A DNA stretch of 64,000 bases from Actinomyces sp. (GCF_029851875.1 NZ_JARKVC010000043.1:1-64000); one strand, 5' to 3'. Shown: positions 20,673-30,175, counted from the stretch's first letter. The notes: a model not told the origin generated them from the letters alone. Made by a program: numbers and translations.

Positions 20673-21656
20673 ATGCCCGTCCTTGACATGCCCCTGCCCG
20701 AGCTGCGTGCCTACGCCCCCGAGCTGGACGAGCCGGCTGACTTCGACGCCTGGTGGGCCGCCCAGCTCCAGGGCCTGCCCCAGCGCCCCGAGCTGGTCAG
20801 CGACGAGCTCCAGGACACTCCCTTCCCGGGGCTGACCATCCGCGAGCTGGTCTTTGCCGGGGCCGACGGCGACCCGGTCCACGCGCTGCTCACCCTGCCC
20901 GCCGCTGGCGGCCAGGACCTCGTGAGCCCGGTCGGCCTGCCCGGCGTGGTCCAGCTCGTGGGCTACGGCGGCGGGCGCGGCCTGCCCGGCCAGGTCCCCT
21001 GGTACGCGATGGCCGGGTTCGCCCACCTCATCGTCGACCCTCGCGGCCAGGGCGGGGACTGGGCCTACGGCTCCACCGCGGACCCCGGCAGCGCCGGTGC
21101 CCACGCGGCCGGGTGGCTGACCGACGGCGTCAGCTCCCCGCAGACCTTCTACTACCGCCGGGCGATCCTGGACTCGGTGGCGGCGGTGCGCCTCATGCGC
21201 GCCCTGGAGGGTGTAGATGCCTCACGTGTGGCCTGCGTGGGCGGCTCGCAGGGCGGGGGACTGTCCCTGGCCGCCGCGGCCCTGGACGGACACGTCCAGG
21301 CGGCCTGCGTGGACTCGCCCTTCATCACCCACATCCCGCGAGCCCTGCAGCTGGCCAGCGCCGGCCCCTACCTGGAGCTCGTGCGCTTCCTGGGGGTCAG
21401 CCCCCAGGCCGAGCGGACGACGCTGCGGACCCTGTCCTATGTCGACGGTGCCAGCTTCGCCTCGCGGCTGAGCACGCCCACGCTCTTCTCCACGGGCCTG
21501 CTGGACCCGGTGTGCCCCACCTCCACCTGCTTCGCGGCGCACAACCTGTGCCCGGCAGCAGACAAGAGGATCGACGTCTACCCCTACGGCGCCCACGAGG
21601 GCGGCGGGCACCGCCAGGTGCTGGCCCACTGCCGCTGGCTGCAGGAGCACCTGTGA
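20673..21656 (+). CDS. Acetylxylan esterase / cephalosporin-C deacetylase family hydrolase
   Basis: A 327-residue cytosolic alpha/beta hydrolase of the AXE1 family. The nucleophile Ser is in GGSQGGG, the acid in GLLDPVCPTST and the His in GAHEGGG. Y91-type oxyanion context and DPRGQGGDWAYGS also match AXE1. It starts at ATG 20673, 14 nt after the second permease, with GAGGAGA before it. It has no signal peptide, so it should deacetylate imported oligosaccharides such as acetylated xylo-oligosaccharides or another O-acetyl sugar. The exact substrate is unknown. Confidence 0.9.
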   Translation: MPVLDMPLPELRAYAPELDEPADFDAWWAAQLQGLPQRPELVSDELQDTPFPGLTIRELVFAGADGDPVHALLTLPAAGGQDLVSPVGLPGVVQLVGYGGGRGLPGQVPWYAMAGFAHLIVDPRGQGGDWAYGSTADPGSAGAHAAGWLTDGVSSPQTFYYRRAILDSVAAVRLMRALEGVDASRVACVGGSQGGGLSLAAAALDGHVQAACVDSPFITHIPRALQLASAGPYLELVRFLGVSPQAERTTLRTLSYVDGASFASRLSTPTLFSTGLLDPVCPTSTCFAAHNLCPAADKRIDVYPYGAHEGGGHRQVLAHCRWLQEHL

Positions 21657-21696
21657 CGCGGGCCGTGACGCCGCCTGCCTACCACCGCCCGCAGCC

Positions 21697-23577
21697 TCAG
21701 CGCCGACGCAGGTTGCCCAGGACCGAGCGGGTCAGCTCACGGGTGACCTGGCGGCCGATGCTGCCCAGGGTCTTGTCGATCTCGCGCTGACGGCGCTCGG
21801 CAGCCCGCTCGGCGGCCCGACGCTCACGCTCAGCAGCCTTCTGCGCCTCACGTTCCAGGCGCTCGGCCGCCTTGCGCTGGGCCGCTGCCGCTCGCTCAGC
21901 CTCCTTGCGACGCTCCTGCTCAGCCTTCTCCTGCACCGCGCGGGCCCGGGCCGCGGCCTGCTGCGCCTCGCGCGCCTGCTGCGCGGCCACGAGCCGACGG
22001 GCCAGGACCTCGCTGGCGGAGTCAGGGTCGAGGGGCTCGGCGTAGCGGGGCAGCAGCGTGGACCCCGCGATGACCTGGCTGACGGTCGCCGCCTGGGCGG
22101 GGCCCATGACCGAGGCCGGGGCGTTTACGACCACCGGCGCCACCGGGGCCGGGCGGCCCTTCTCGTCCAGCACGCTGACCACGGCCTGTCCCGTGCCCAG
22201 GGCCTGGAGGACCGTGGGCAGGTCCAGCGGGGAGGTGGGGAAGGTCGCCACGACCTTCTTGAGGCTGGCCGCGTCCGCAGGGGTGTGGGCGCGCACCGCG
22301 TGCTGGAGGCGTGAACCCAGCTGCGCGAGCACCTGGGCGGGCAGGTCGGTAGCCGACTGGGTGATGAGGACGATCCCCACGCCCTTGGAGCGGATGAGGC
22401 GCACGGTGCGGGTGACGGCCTCCAGGAAGGCGGCGCCGGCGCCGTCGAAGAGCAGGTGGGCCTCGTCAAGGAAGAAGACCAGTCGGGGCCGCTCCAGGTC
22501 GCCGACCTCGGGCAGCTCCTCGAAGAGCTCACCCAGCAGCCAGATGAGGAAGGTGGACGCCAGCACGCCCTGGGACTGGAGGTCGCTGAGCTCCAGGGCG
22601 CTGATGACGCCGCGCCCGTCGACGGCGGTGCGCACCAGGTCACGCACGTCCAGGGCCGGCTCGCCGAAGAAGCGGTCAGCGCCGTCGGCCTCCAGGGCGG
22701 TGACCTGGCGCAGGATGACGCCCGCGGTGGCTGAGGACACCCCGCCGAGGGTGCGCAGCGCCGTCTTGCCCTCGTCCGTGGTGGTCAGGTAGGTCACGAC
22801 GTCGCGCAGGTCACCCAGGTCCACCAGGGCCAGGCCCTGCTCGTCCGCCCACCGGAAGACCAGGCGCAGGGCGGAGGTCTGGGTCTCGGACAGGTTCAGC
22901 ACCCGGGCGAGCATGACGGGGCCGAGCTCGGTGACCGTGGTGCGGATCGGCACCCCGTGACCCTGGCCCCCGAGGCTGAAGAGCTCGACGGGAAAGGCCT
23001 GCGGCGTCCACTGCTGCCCGGTAGAGGCCAGGCGGGCCTCCAGGCGCTGAGAGGAGGCGCCCGCCTCGGCCAGGCCGGTGAGGTCTCCCTTGACGTCGGA
23101 GAGGAAGACGGGGACGCCAGCGGCTGACAGCCCCTCGGCCATGAGCTGGAGCGTGCGGGTCTTGCCGGTGCCGGTGGCCCCGGTGATGAGGACGTGGCGG
23201 TTGAGCAGGCCCGTGGGGATGCCCACGCGCACCCCGGGCACGGCGGCGGGCTCGGTGGTGGTGGAGACGCCGGGCGCCGCCTGCATGCTGAGGTAGGTGC
23301 CGACCGGCAGCACAGGGCCGGTGAAGGAGTAACCGGCCGCGACCTGAGCGGCGTAGGAGTCGGTCTGGGGCGTGGCGGCCTCGGGTGAGGGCTCTGGCGA
23401 GGTCTGTGCCTGGGGTGCGGCCAGCGCCGCCTCCAAGGCCGCCTGGGCGGCCTGGGCGCGCGCCTGGGCGGCCTGGGCAGCAGCCTGAGCCGCCGCGGCC
23501 TTGAGACGGGCGATCCCGGCGGGATCAGCGGGCTGGGAGGAGGAGGCGTCAGTCACAGGGGAATCGTACGTGCTCAC
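21697..23577 (-). CDS. HerA-like helicase / DUF853 family ATPase
   Basis: A 626-residue P-loop ATPase. It has an Ala/Gln-rich N-terminal region (about 20-75), Walker A GATGTGKT (about 130-137), Walker B LVFFLDEAH and a C-terminal coiled, highly charged Ala/Arg/Glu region (about 525-605). It matches the DUF853/HerA-like family found in many actinobacteria and proteobacteria, whose role is not established. It starts at GTG 23577, divergent from degV, and converges with the acetylesterase gene. The N- and C-terminal low-complexity parts are longer than the core needs. Confidence 0.85.
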   Translation of the reverse strand: MSTYDSPVTDASSSQPADPAGIARLKAAAAQAAAQAAQARAQAAQAALEAALAAPQAQTSPEPSPEAATPQTDSYAAQVAAGYSFTGPVLPVGTYLSMQAAPGVSTTTEPAAVPGVRVGIPTGLLNRHVLITGATGTGKTRTLQLMAEGLSAAGVPVFLSDVKGDLTGLAEAGASSQRLEARLASTGQQWTPQAFPVELFSLGGQGHGVPIRTTVTELGPVMLARVLNLSETQTSALRLVFRWADEQGLALVDLGDLRDVVTYLTTTDEGKTALRTLGGVSSATAGVILRQVTALEADGADRFFGEPALDVRDLVRTAVDGRGVISALELSDLQSQGVLASTFLIWLLGELFEELPEVGDLERPRLVFFLDEAHLLFDGAGAAFLEAVTRTVRLIRSKGVGIVLITQSATDLPAQVLAQLGSRLQHAVRAHTPADAASLKKVVATFPTSPLDLPTVLQALGTGQAVVSVLDEKGRPAPVAPVVVNAPASVMGPAQAATVSQVIAGSTLLPRYAEPLDPDSASEVLARRLVAAQQAREAQQAAARARAVQEKAEQERRKEAERAAAAQRKAAERLEREAQKAAERERRAAERAAERRQREIDKTLGSIGRQVTRELTRSVLGNLRRR

Positions 23578-23599
23578 GGCCCGCGAGCGGACCCGGTAC

Positions 23600-23605
23600 T
23601 ACCCT
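23600..23605 (+). promoter_or_regulatory. -10 element of leaderless degV
   Basis: TACCCT ends 7 nt before ATG 23613. GGAGGG lies in the gap but only 2 nt from the ATG, too close for a ribosome site. Confidence 0.5.
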
Positions 23606-23612
23606 GGAGGGC

Positions 23613-24479
23613 ATGAGCCTCGCCGTCGTCACCGACTCCGCGGCCTGCCTGCCGCCCGAGCTCGCGCGCCGTCACGGCATCGAGGTCGTCGCCCTGCACA
23701 CGGTGCCTGGCGTGGACGGCACGCCCGCCTCGACCTCCCGGCCGAGCGTGGAGGAGCTGCGCCGGGCCTACGAGGAGGCTCTGGCGCGCGCCGGCTCGGT
23801 GCTGGCCCTGCACCTGACCGCGGCGCTGTCAGGCACCGTGGACAACGCGCGCACGGCAGCCGCGCGGCTGGCTGAGGACGGAGCGCAGGTCGCTGTCCTG
23901 GACCTGGGAGTGAGTGCAGGGGCGCTGGGCCTCGCGGCGCTGGCGGCCAGCCAGGCTGAGGACCTGCGTCGTGCAGCGGCCCGGGCACGTGAGTCCGCCT
24001 CACGCTCGCACCTGACCTTCCTGGTCGACGACCTAACCTCCCTGCGCCGCGGAGGCCGTCTTGACCGCACGACGGCGATGATGGGCGGGGCGCTGGGTAT
24101 CCGCCCCCTCCTGCGGGCCGACGAGCGAGGGATCGGACTGGTCGAGGCGGTGCGTGGGCGGGCACGAGCCCGACGCCGGATGGTGGAGATCGCGGTGGAG
24201 CAGGCCGGTGGCGGTCGTTCCCACGGCCCGCGCCCGCCAGCCACCCCCGTGCGCCTGGCTGTCCACTACGGGGACGACCCCGCTGACGGACAGGAGCTGG
24301 AGAACGAGCTCGCCGAGGCGATGGCAGAGGCCGGCACGCAGGTTGAGGCGATCCTGCGCTCGCCGGTGGACGAGGCGACGCGGGTGCACCTGGGGACCGG
24401 GGCGCTGGGCGTCGTCGTCGCCCCGGCGCTGGCCGAGCCCCGGCGGCAAGGAGGCCCGGGGACTCTCGCGCGTCCCTGA
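23613..24479 (+). CDS. DegV family fatty-acid-binding protein
   Basis: A 288-residue protein. It shows VVTDSAACLP at the N-terminus, LHLTAALSGTVDNARTAA (S-x-T fatty-acid head-group motif) and the LTSLRRGGRLD and ALGIRPLL motifs typical of DegV. DegV proteins bind acyl chains and, in firmicutes, serve as FakB with the kinase FakA. No fakA is adjacent. Its place before comEA-comEC is conserved across actinobacteria. Confidence 0.92.
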   Translation: MSLAVVTDSAACLPPELARRHGIEVVALHTVPGVDGTPASTSRPSVEELRRAYEEALARAGSVLALHLTAALSGTVDNARTAAARLAEDGAQVAVLDLGVSAGALGLAALAASQAEDLRRAAARARESASRSHLTFLVDDLTSLRRGGRLDRTTAMMGGALGIRPLLRADERGIGLVEAVRGRARARRRMVEIAVEQAGGGRSHGPRPPATPVRLAVHYGDDPADGQELENELAEAMAEAGTQVEAILRSPVDEATRVHLGTGALGVVVAPALAEPRRQGGPGTLARP

Positions 24480-24605
24480 GCGGCCGGCGGGCTGAGCGGC
24501 CCGGCTCGTGGCCGGTGAGGCGGGCTCGGGCTCCACAGGCGGGCCCCGCGACAGGCCTGGGACCGTCTGTCCACAGGCACGCAGCGGCCGAGACGGGGCA
24601 GGCCC

Positions 24606-24611
24606 TACCGT
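24606..24611 (+). promoter_or_regulatory. -10 element of leaderless comEA
   Basis: TACCGT ends 7 nt before ATG 24619. The same hexamer at 7-8 nt precedes DUF3097 and yggS. Confidence 0.55.
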
Positions 24612-24618
24612 CGGTGCC

Positions 24619-25425
24619 ATGAGCGGTCGACGTGCCAAGGGTCCTGCACCTCGCGCCAGCCTGGAGGAGCTGGTGCGTCTGGCCTGCCGCACTGAGGACG
24701 AGGCGAGCCAGGTCCGTCCTCGCCGTGCTGCGCTCCTGCCTCGCGCGGCCCTCGCCCTGGGGGTGTGCCTCATCGTCCTGGCACTGGGGCTCGCGGCCCG
24801 CACCGTGCTGACGGCGCCCACCGGGCAGGACAGGACCCCACCTGGCCTGCGGACTCAGGCGGCGGTCTCCGCCCCGTCTCCGGCTCCAGGTGCCCAGAGC
24901 CTCGCTCCGGCGGACCCGGCCTCGCCCGACGGCGGCCCGGCCCAGGTGGTGGTGCACGTGGCCGGCGCCGTGGCCGTGCCCGGGGTCGTGGTGCTGAGGC
25001 CGGGCGCGCGCGTGGCCGACGCGATCGACGCTGCGGGCGGCGCAGCGGCAGACGCGGACACCGACCAGCTCAACCTCGCCCGCCCGCTCAGCGACGGCGA
25101 GCAGGTACGCGTGCCGCGAGCGGGCGAGGACGCCTCGGCCTGGGCGCAGCAGCCTGCAGGCAGCGGGACCGCTCAGGCTGCGGGAGGGCAGGGTGGCGGA
25201 GACCCGGCGGGCGCGCAGGGTGGGCAGGACGGCGGTCTGATCAACCTCAACACCGCAGACGCCGCTGCGCTTGAGGAGCTGCCCGGCATCGGACCGGCGC
25301 TGGCCGAGCGCATCGTCAGCCACCGCGGGTCTCACGGGCCCTTCGCCACGGTCGAGGACCTCCTGGACGTGCCCGGCATCGGCCAGGCCAAGCTGGAGGC
25401 GCTGCGTGAGAGAGCCACCGTATGA
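24619..25425 (+). CDS. comEA: ComEA family DNA-binding competence protein
   Basis: A 268-residue membrane-anchored protein with one span at about residues 38-60 (RAALALGVCLIVLALGLAA). A SLBB-like domain is at about 112-175 (VVVHVAGAVAVPGVVVLRPGARVADAI), then a Gly/Ala/Gln linker and a C-terminal double helix-hairpin-helix (INLNTADAAALEELPGIGPALAERIVSHR, about 210-265). It would bind incoming DNA outside the membrane and pass it to ComEC, encoded next. The earlier in-frame ATG at 24508 lacks any support; 24619 has a matching -10. Confidence 0.93.
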   Translation: MSGRRAKGPAPRASLEELVRLACRTEDEASQVRPRRAALLPRAALALGVCLIVLALGLAARTVLTAPTGQDRTPPGLRTQAAVSAPSPAPGAQSLAPADPASPDGGPAQVVVHVAGAVAVPGVVVLRPGARVADAIDAAGGAAADADTDQLNLARPLSDGEQVRVPRAGEDASAWAQQPAGSGTAQAAGGQGGGDPAGAQGGQDGGLINLNTADAAALEELPGIGPALAERIVSHRGSHGPFATVEDLLDVPGIGQAKLEALRERATV

Positions 25426-25438
25426 GAAGGACCCCGGT

Positions 25439-27094
25439 ATGAGCAGCGGGCAGGAGGCGCCCGGTGGCGGGCAGGAGGCGCCCGGTGGCGGGCAGGACGG
25501 CGCCAGCCTCCCGGCCCCCGAGGCCGCCACGGCGACGATCGCCCCCGAGCCCCTGGACCTGCGCCTGCTCCCGCCTGCGGTAAGCGCGTGGGCCACGGCG
25601 TGGTGGGCGGTGGCGCAGGAGGCACGCCTGGGCGCCGTGGTCGCCGCGGCGCTCGTCTGCCTCGCCGTCGGCGTGCTCGCGCTGGGGCGGGCGTGGCGCT
25701 ACCGCCCTGCCCGTCACCGCCAGGACGTGCGCCCAGGGGCTGGGAAGGACACCGCCACGGTGAGAGGACCGGCGTCGGCCAGCGTGGCGCTGAGCGCCCT
25801 GACAGCCTGCGCCGTGCTCGTGGTCAGCGCCGCCGGCCTGCACGCCCGGGCAGCGGACCCCCTGACCCAGGCGGCCAGGGCCGGCAGGGAGGTGAGCGTG
25901 GAGGCCGTGGTGGCCACGGCACCACGAGCCACCGCCTCTCAGCGGGCAACGAGCGTGCTCGTCGAGCTCAAGGTCCTCAGCGTGGACGGCCGCGCCTGCG
26001 GGCAGCGGGCCATGGTCTTTGGCAGCAAGGAGTGGATAGGCACGCACCTGGGGGAGCGGGTGCGGTTGCGGGCCCGGCCTCAGGAGGCGGAGCCGGGAGG
26101 AGGAGAGGCCGCGGTCATCGGGGCGCAGGCGCAGCCAAGGGTGGTGGGGCCGGCATCGGGCTCGCTCGCGGTCGTGGGGCGCCTGCGTGAGGCACTGGTG
26201 GAGGCCGCAGGACGCGAGCCTGCGCAGGGCGGGCGCTGGCCGCAGGGCAGCCACGCGCTGGTGCCAGGGGTCGCGCTGGGTGATGACTCAGCGCTGCCGG
26301 GCCAGGTCCGTGAGCAGATGCGGGCGGTCTCGCTGACCCACCTGACCGCGGTCTCTGGGCAGCACGTGGCGATCCTGACCGCTCTGGTGCTCAGCGCCCT
26401 GGGCCTCCTGCCGCGCCGGTGGCGCGCGCTGGCCGGCGCGCTCGCCCTGGTCGGCCTGGTGGTCCTGGTCCGTCCGAGCGGCTCGGTGCTGCGAGCCGCT
26501 GCCATGGGCGGCGTCATGCTCCTCGGGGTGGCGCTGGGCCGGCGCAGCGCCACGCTGCCGTCCCTGTGCGGGGCGCTGGTGGTGCTCCTGCTCGTGGACC
26601 CGTGGCAGTCGCGCGACTACGGGTTTGCGCTCTCGGTGGCGGCGACGGGCGGCATCGTGCTGGGGACGGCGCCGGTACAGGCAGGTCTTGGCAGGTGGCT
26701 GCCGAGCTGGCTGTCGACGGCGCTGGCTGTGCCGCTCGTGGCACAGGTGGCGTGCGCGCCGCTGCTGGTCATGCTCCAGCCGAGCGTGGGGCTGTGGGCG
26801 GTGCCCGCCAACGTCCTGGCCGCGCCGCCGGTGCCGGTGGCTACGTTGTGTGGCCTGGCGGCGGCGCTGGTGGCGCCGGTGTGGCCTGGGCTCGCGACGG
26901 TGATCGCCTGGCCTGCCCTGGCCGCCTGTGCCTGGCTCGCGCTGGTGGCCCGCGTCTTCGCCTCGCTGCCAGGGGCGGTGGTGGCCTGGCCGCAGGGGAT
27001 CGGGGGAGCCGTGGCTCTCGCCGCGATCGAGACGACGGCGGTGCTGGCATTCTTACGCGGTGCCAGGACCGTGCGGCGGTTGCGAGGCAGGTAG
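25439..27094 (+). CDS. comEC: ComEC/Rec2-family DNA uptake channel, short form
   Basis: A 551-residue polytopic protein. It has an N-terminal soluble OB-like region between TM pairs, then the competence domain with LTHLTAVSGQHVAIL (about residues 297-312) and LRAAAMGGVMLLG. It ends shortly after the last spans. The C-terminal metallo-beta-lactamase domain of Bacillus ComEC (about 770 residues) is missing; no homologous coding follows before holA. A 21-bp tandem duplication lies just after the start. Translation begins at ATG 25439; a decoy ATG overlapping the comEA stop reads only six codons. The stop codon is inside the terminator stem. Confidence 0.88.
   Translation: MSSGQEAPGGGQEAPGGGQDGASLPAPEAATATIAPEPLDLRLLPPAVSAWATAWWAVAQEARLGAVVAAALVCLAVGVLALGRAWRYRPARHRQDVRPGAGKDTATVRGPASASVALSALTACAVLVVSAAGLHARAADPLTQAARAGREVSVEAVVATAPRATASQRATSVLVELKVLSVDGRACGQRAMVFGSKEWIGTHLGERVRLRARPQEAEPGGGEAAVIGAQAQPRVVGPASGSLAVVGRLREALVEAAGREPAQGGRWPQGSHALVPGVALGDDSALPGQVREQMRAVSLTHLTAVSGQHVAILTALVLSALGLLPRRWRALAGALALVGLVVLVRPSGSVLRAAAMGGVMLLGVALGRRSATLPSLCGALVVLLLVDPWQSRDYGFALSVAATGGIVLGTAPVQAGLGRWLPSWLSTALAVPLVAQVACAPLLVMLQPSVGLWAVPANVLAAPPVPVATLCGLAAALVAPVWPGLATVIAWPALAACAWLALVARVFASLPGAVVAWPQGIGGAVALAAIETTAVLAFLRGARTVRRLRGR
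25447..25497 (+). repeat. 21-bp tandem repeat in comEC 5' end
   Basis: Two identical 21-bp units (25447-25467 and 25468-25488) plus a 9-bp partial third, encoding repeated GGGQEAP. The period is a multiple of three, so copy changes keep the frame. It lies in the disordered N-terminal tail. Confidence 0.9.
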
Positions 27095-27130
27095 GGAGCC
27101 TGCTGGCTGGCCCCGGAGGCTCCCTACCTG
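27088..27130 (+). terminator. comEC terminator containing the stop codon
   Basis: A perfect 13-bp stem (27088-27100 with 27118-27130) with a 17-nt loop. The comEC stop TAG (27092-27094) is inside the left arm, so a terminating ribosome would cover the hairpin. Confidence 0.75.
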
Positions 27131-27209
27131 GGGTCGGGGACACTGCTGGGGCGCAGACACTGAGCCAGCAGGAACGGGGGCGCTGCGAATTCGTGTCGGT
27201 AGTCCGTGG

Positions 27210-27215
27210 CAGGCT
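27210..27215 (+). promoter_or_regulatory. -10 element of leaderless holA
   Basis: CAGGCT ends 6 nt before ATG 27222 with no ribosome site between, a one-base variant of the TAGGCT seen before leuS, HIT and rsmE. Confidence 0.5.
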
Positions 27216-27221
27216 TGGCCC

Positions 27222-28250
27222 ATGGCAGCTTCACGGTCCCCACGCGGGCGCAAGGCACCGGCCGGCCCGGCCTGGAACGAGGTCGGCCTGGCACCCATCA
27301 TCCTCATCCGCGCCGGTGAGGAGGTCCTGGCGGACCGCGCCGTGGCTCGCGTGCTCTCCCTGGCCCGCCAGAAGGACCCGACGACGGAGGTCGTGCGCCT
27401 GGAAGCCGCTACCTACGAGTCCCACCAGCTCGACGCCCTGGTCTCGCCCTCGCTCTTCGGCGAGCCCAGGCTCGTCCACGTCCCGGCCCTGGAGCAGATG
27501 AGTGACGCCCTGCTCACCGACCTGCTCTCCTACGCCTCCCACGCAGACCCGGACGTCGTGGTCCTCCTGCGCCACAACGGCGGCCAGCGCGGCAAGAGGC
27601 TGCTGGACGCCCTGGCGGCCTCGCCCTACCCGGTGGTCACCATCGAGACCGTGAGGTCTCCCAAGGACAAGGCGGCCCTCGTGAGCGCGGACGTGCGCGC
27701 TGCCGGGCGCCGTATCGAGACCGAGGCCGTGGGGGCACTCGTTGACGCGCTGGGCAGCGACCTGCGTGAGCTGCTCTGCGCCGTCGACCAGCTCGTGGCG
27801 GACGTCGAGGGCGTCATCACGGTGGAGTCCGTCAACACCTACTACGCCGGGCGCTTCGAGGCCACCGGCTTCACCGTGGCTGACGCCGCAGCCGCCGGCA
27901 ACGTAGCCAAGGCCGTCACCGCCCTGCGCCACGCCGTCGCCACCGGCACCGAGCCCGTCCCCCTCGTGGCCGCCCTGGCCATGAAGATCCGCCAGCTTGC
28001 GCGCGTGGCCGCCTCCGGAGGCCGCCAGATGAGCCCCAGGGACCTGGGCATGGCCCCCTGGCAGGTGGACCGTGCACGCCGCGAGCTCGCCGGCTGGTCC
28101 GACGACGCCCTGGCCTACGCCATCCAGGCCGTGGCTCGCGCGGACGCTGAGGTCAAGGGTGCCTCACGCGACCCGGTCCACGCCGTGGAGCGTGCCGTGC
28201 TTGCCATCTGCAACGCCCGCCACGGGCGTCTGCCGCGCCCACGCCACTGA
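27222..28250 (+). CDS. holA: DNA polymerase III delta subunit
   Basis: A 342-residue clamp-loader wrench subunit. It shows IILIRAGEEVLADRAV at the start, where delta proteins have the degenerate nucleotide-binding region, and FGEPRLVHVP. The helical C-terminal collar domain contains KIRQLARVAASGG and HAVERAVLAICN. It opens the beta clamp as part of the gamma complex. The position between comEC and rpsT is conserved in actinobacteria. The start at 27222 is supported by a leaderless -10; the longer frame from 26928 lies inside comEC. Confidence 0.92.
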   Translation: MAASRSPRGRKAPAGPAWNEVGLAPIILIRAGEEVLADRAVARVLSLARQKDPTTEVVRLEAATYESHQLDALVSPSLFGEPRLVHVPALEQMSDALLTDLLSYASHADPDVVVLLRHNGGQRGKRLLDALAASPYPVVTIETVRSPKDKAALVSADVRAAGRRIETEAVGALVDALGSDLRELLCAVDQLVADVEGVITVESVNTYYAGRFEATGFTVADAAAAGNVAKAVTALRHAVATGTEPVPLVAALAMKIRQLARVAASGGRQMSPRDLGMAPWQVDRARRELAGWSDDALAYAIQAVARADAEVKGASRDPVHAVERAVLAICNARHGRLPRPRH

Positions 28251-28283
28251 GCGTCTTCTGGGCCTGCCCGGACGCCGGCGCCC

Positions 28284-29771
28284 TCAGCGCTTGCGGTAGA
28301 GGGACTTGGTGGCGAAGACCGGCTCGTTGGTCACCTGGATCCCCAGCTGGCGGAAGATTCCCTCGTCCACCGACCCCAGGATCGTCGAGGTGTGCACGTC
28401 GCAGCCGCGCAGCGAGTCCAGCTGGGCCAGGGCCCGGGCCGCGTTCTCGTCCCCGTTCGCGGACACCGCCAGGGCGATGAGCACCTCGTCGGTGTGCAGG
28501 CGCGGGTTGCGCGAGCCCAGGTGGCGGGTCTTGAGGGCCTGGATCGGCTCGATCGACTCCTTGGCCAGCAGCTCCACCTCTGCGTCGATCCCCGCCAGGC
28601 GCTTGAGGGCGTTGAGCAGCATCGCTGAGCAGCAGCCCAGCAGCTCGCTGGTCTTGCCCATCTCGATCGTGCCGTCCGGCAGCTCGATGGCCGCAGCCGG
28701 TGCCTTGGTGGATCTGGCCAGCCTGAGCGTGGGCGGGACCACCGGCCGGTCCTCGCGGTTGATGCCGAGCCTGGACATGAGCAGGGCGATCCGCTCGGAC
28801 TGGACCGGGTCGGTCATCTCCCGCTTCTCAGCCACCAGCGCCTTGTAGTAGCGACGGATGACCTCCTGCCTGGAGGCCTCGCGGCAGGCCTCGTCGTCAC
28901 TGATGCAGTGGCCGGCCATGTTGACACCCATGTCCGTGGGGGACTGGTAGGGCGAGGACCCTAGGATCTCCTCGAACAGACGGGACAGGACCGGGAAGAT
29001 CTCTACGTCACGGTTGTAGTTGACCGTCTGGACCCCGTGGGCGGCCAGGTGGAAGGGGTCGATCATGTTGACGTCGTCCAGGTCCGCGGTGGCGGCCTCG
29101 TAGGCGATGTTGACCGGGTGGTCCAGCGGCAGGTTCCAGATCGGGAAGGTCTCGAACTTGGCGTAGCCCGAGGCCAGGCCCCGGACGTGGTCGTGGTACA
29201 TCTGGGACAGGCAGGTGGCCATCTTGCCTGAGCCGGGGCCGGGGGCGGTGACGACGACGAGGTCGCGCTCGGTCTCGACGTACTCGTTGCGTCCGTAGCC
29301 GTGCTCGGAGACGATCCGGGCGACGTCGTTGGGGTAACCAGCGATGGGGAAGTGGCGGTAGACCTTGATGCCCAGGCGCTCGAGCTTGCGCCTGAATGAC
29401 TTGGCCTGGCGGTTGTCGTCCGTCCACTGGGTGATGACGACGCTGCCCACGTACAGTCCGTAGCCGCGGAAGGCGTCGATGTGGCGCAGGACCTCCTCCT
29501 CGTAGCCCGTGCCCAGGTCCGCACGGACCTTGTGACGGACCAGGTCCTTGGCGGAGACCGCCACGATGATCTCAACCTCGTCCGCCAGCTCGGCAAGCAT
29601 GACGATCTTGTTGTCCGGGGTGAAGCCGGGCAGGACACGTGAGGCGTGCATGTCGTCAATGAGCTTGCCGCCGAACTCCAGGTAGAGCTTGCCGCCGAAT
29701 TGCGCGCGACGCTCAGCGATGTGCTCTGACTGCATCCGCAGGTACTTCTCGCGGTCAAATCCGATTCGCAT
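28284..29771 (-). CDS. DUF1846 domain-containing protein
   Basis: A 495-residue cytosolic protein matching DUF1846 over its full length. It has [14 protein letters not shown] at the start, [20 protein letters not shown] (about 180-200, a glycine-rich P-loop-like segment) and [16 protein letters not shown]. Members form hexamers in crystal structures and have no agreed activity. GGAGAC lies before the ATG at 29771. It sits between holA and rpsT, which are neighbours in other actinobacteria, so it is an inserted accessory gene. Confidence 0.9.
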   Translation of the reverse strand: MRIGFDREKYLRMQSEHIAERRAQFGGKLYLEFGGKLIDDMHASRVLPGFTPDNKIVMLAELADEVEIIVAVSAKDLVRHKVRADLGTGYEEEVLRHIDAFRGYGLYVGSVVITQWTDDNRQAKSFRRKLERLGIKVYRHFPIAGYPNDVARIVSEHGYGRNEYVETERDLVVVTAPGPGSGKMATCLSQMYHDHVRGLASGYAKFETFPIWNLPLDHPVNIAYEAATADLDDVNMIDPFHLAAHGVQTVNYNRDVEIFPVLSRLFEEILGSSPYQSPTDMGVNMAGHCISDDEACREASRQEVIRRYYKALVAEKREMTDPVQSERIALLMSRLGINREDRPVVPPTLRLARSTKAPAAAIELPDGTIEMGKTSELLGCCSAMLLNALKRLAGIDAEVELLAKESIEPIQALKTRHLGSRNPRLHTDEVLIALAVSANGDENAARALAQLDSLRGCDVHTSTILGSVDEGIFRQLGIQVTNEPVFATKSLYRKR

Positions 29772-29844
29772 CGGTGTCTCCTGACGTCGGGGGCTGGCGG
29801 GAGGCGGGCATCAGGCACCGGCCTGGGAAATCCTACTGCGCCGC

Positions 29845-29878
29845 GACGAGGGCGCCTCCCGCAGGGGAGACGCCCTCG
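29845..29878 (-). terminator. rpsT terminator
   Basis: A 15-bp stem (29845-29859 with 29863-29878, one mismatch) and a 3-nt loop lies 37 nt past the rpsT stop, between it and the DUF1846 gene on the same strand. Confidence 0.8.
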
Positions 29879-29914
29879 TGACTGACGGTGGGCTCAGTGA
29901 GCCGGTCAGGACCC

Positions 29915-30175
29915 TCAGAGGGAGGCGACGCGCTTGGCCAGCTTGGACTTGCGGTTGGCGGCCTGGTTCTTGTGGATCACGCCCTTGGAAACAGCCTTGT
30001 CCAGCTTGCGGGCGGCCTTCTTCAGACCCTCCTCAGCAGCAGCCTTGTCGCCAGCCTCAACGGCCTCGCGCACGCGGCGCACGTAGGTCTTGAGCTCGGA
30101 CTTGACAGACTGGTTGCGCAGGCGGGCCTTCTCGTTGGTCTTGATGCGCTTGATCTGGGACTTGATGTTCGCCAC
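29915..30175 (-). CDS. rpsT: 30S ribosomal protein S20
   Basis: An 86-residue basic primary-binding protein of the small subunit. [20 protein letters not shown] at the start and NRKSKLAKR near the end are diagnostic, and the length is normal. It starts with GTG at 30175; AGAAGG lies 11-12 nt before it. Transcribed from its own promoter about 140 nt upstream, opposite to holA as in many actinobacteria. Confidence 0.97.
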   Translation of the reverse strand: MANIKSQIKRIKTNEKARLRNQSVKSELKTYVRRVREAVEAGDKAAAEEGLKKAARKLDKAVSKGVIHKNQAANRKSKLAKRVASL

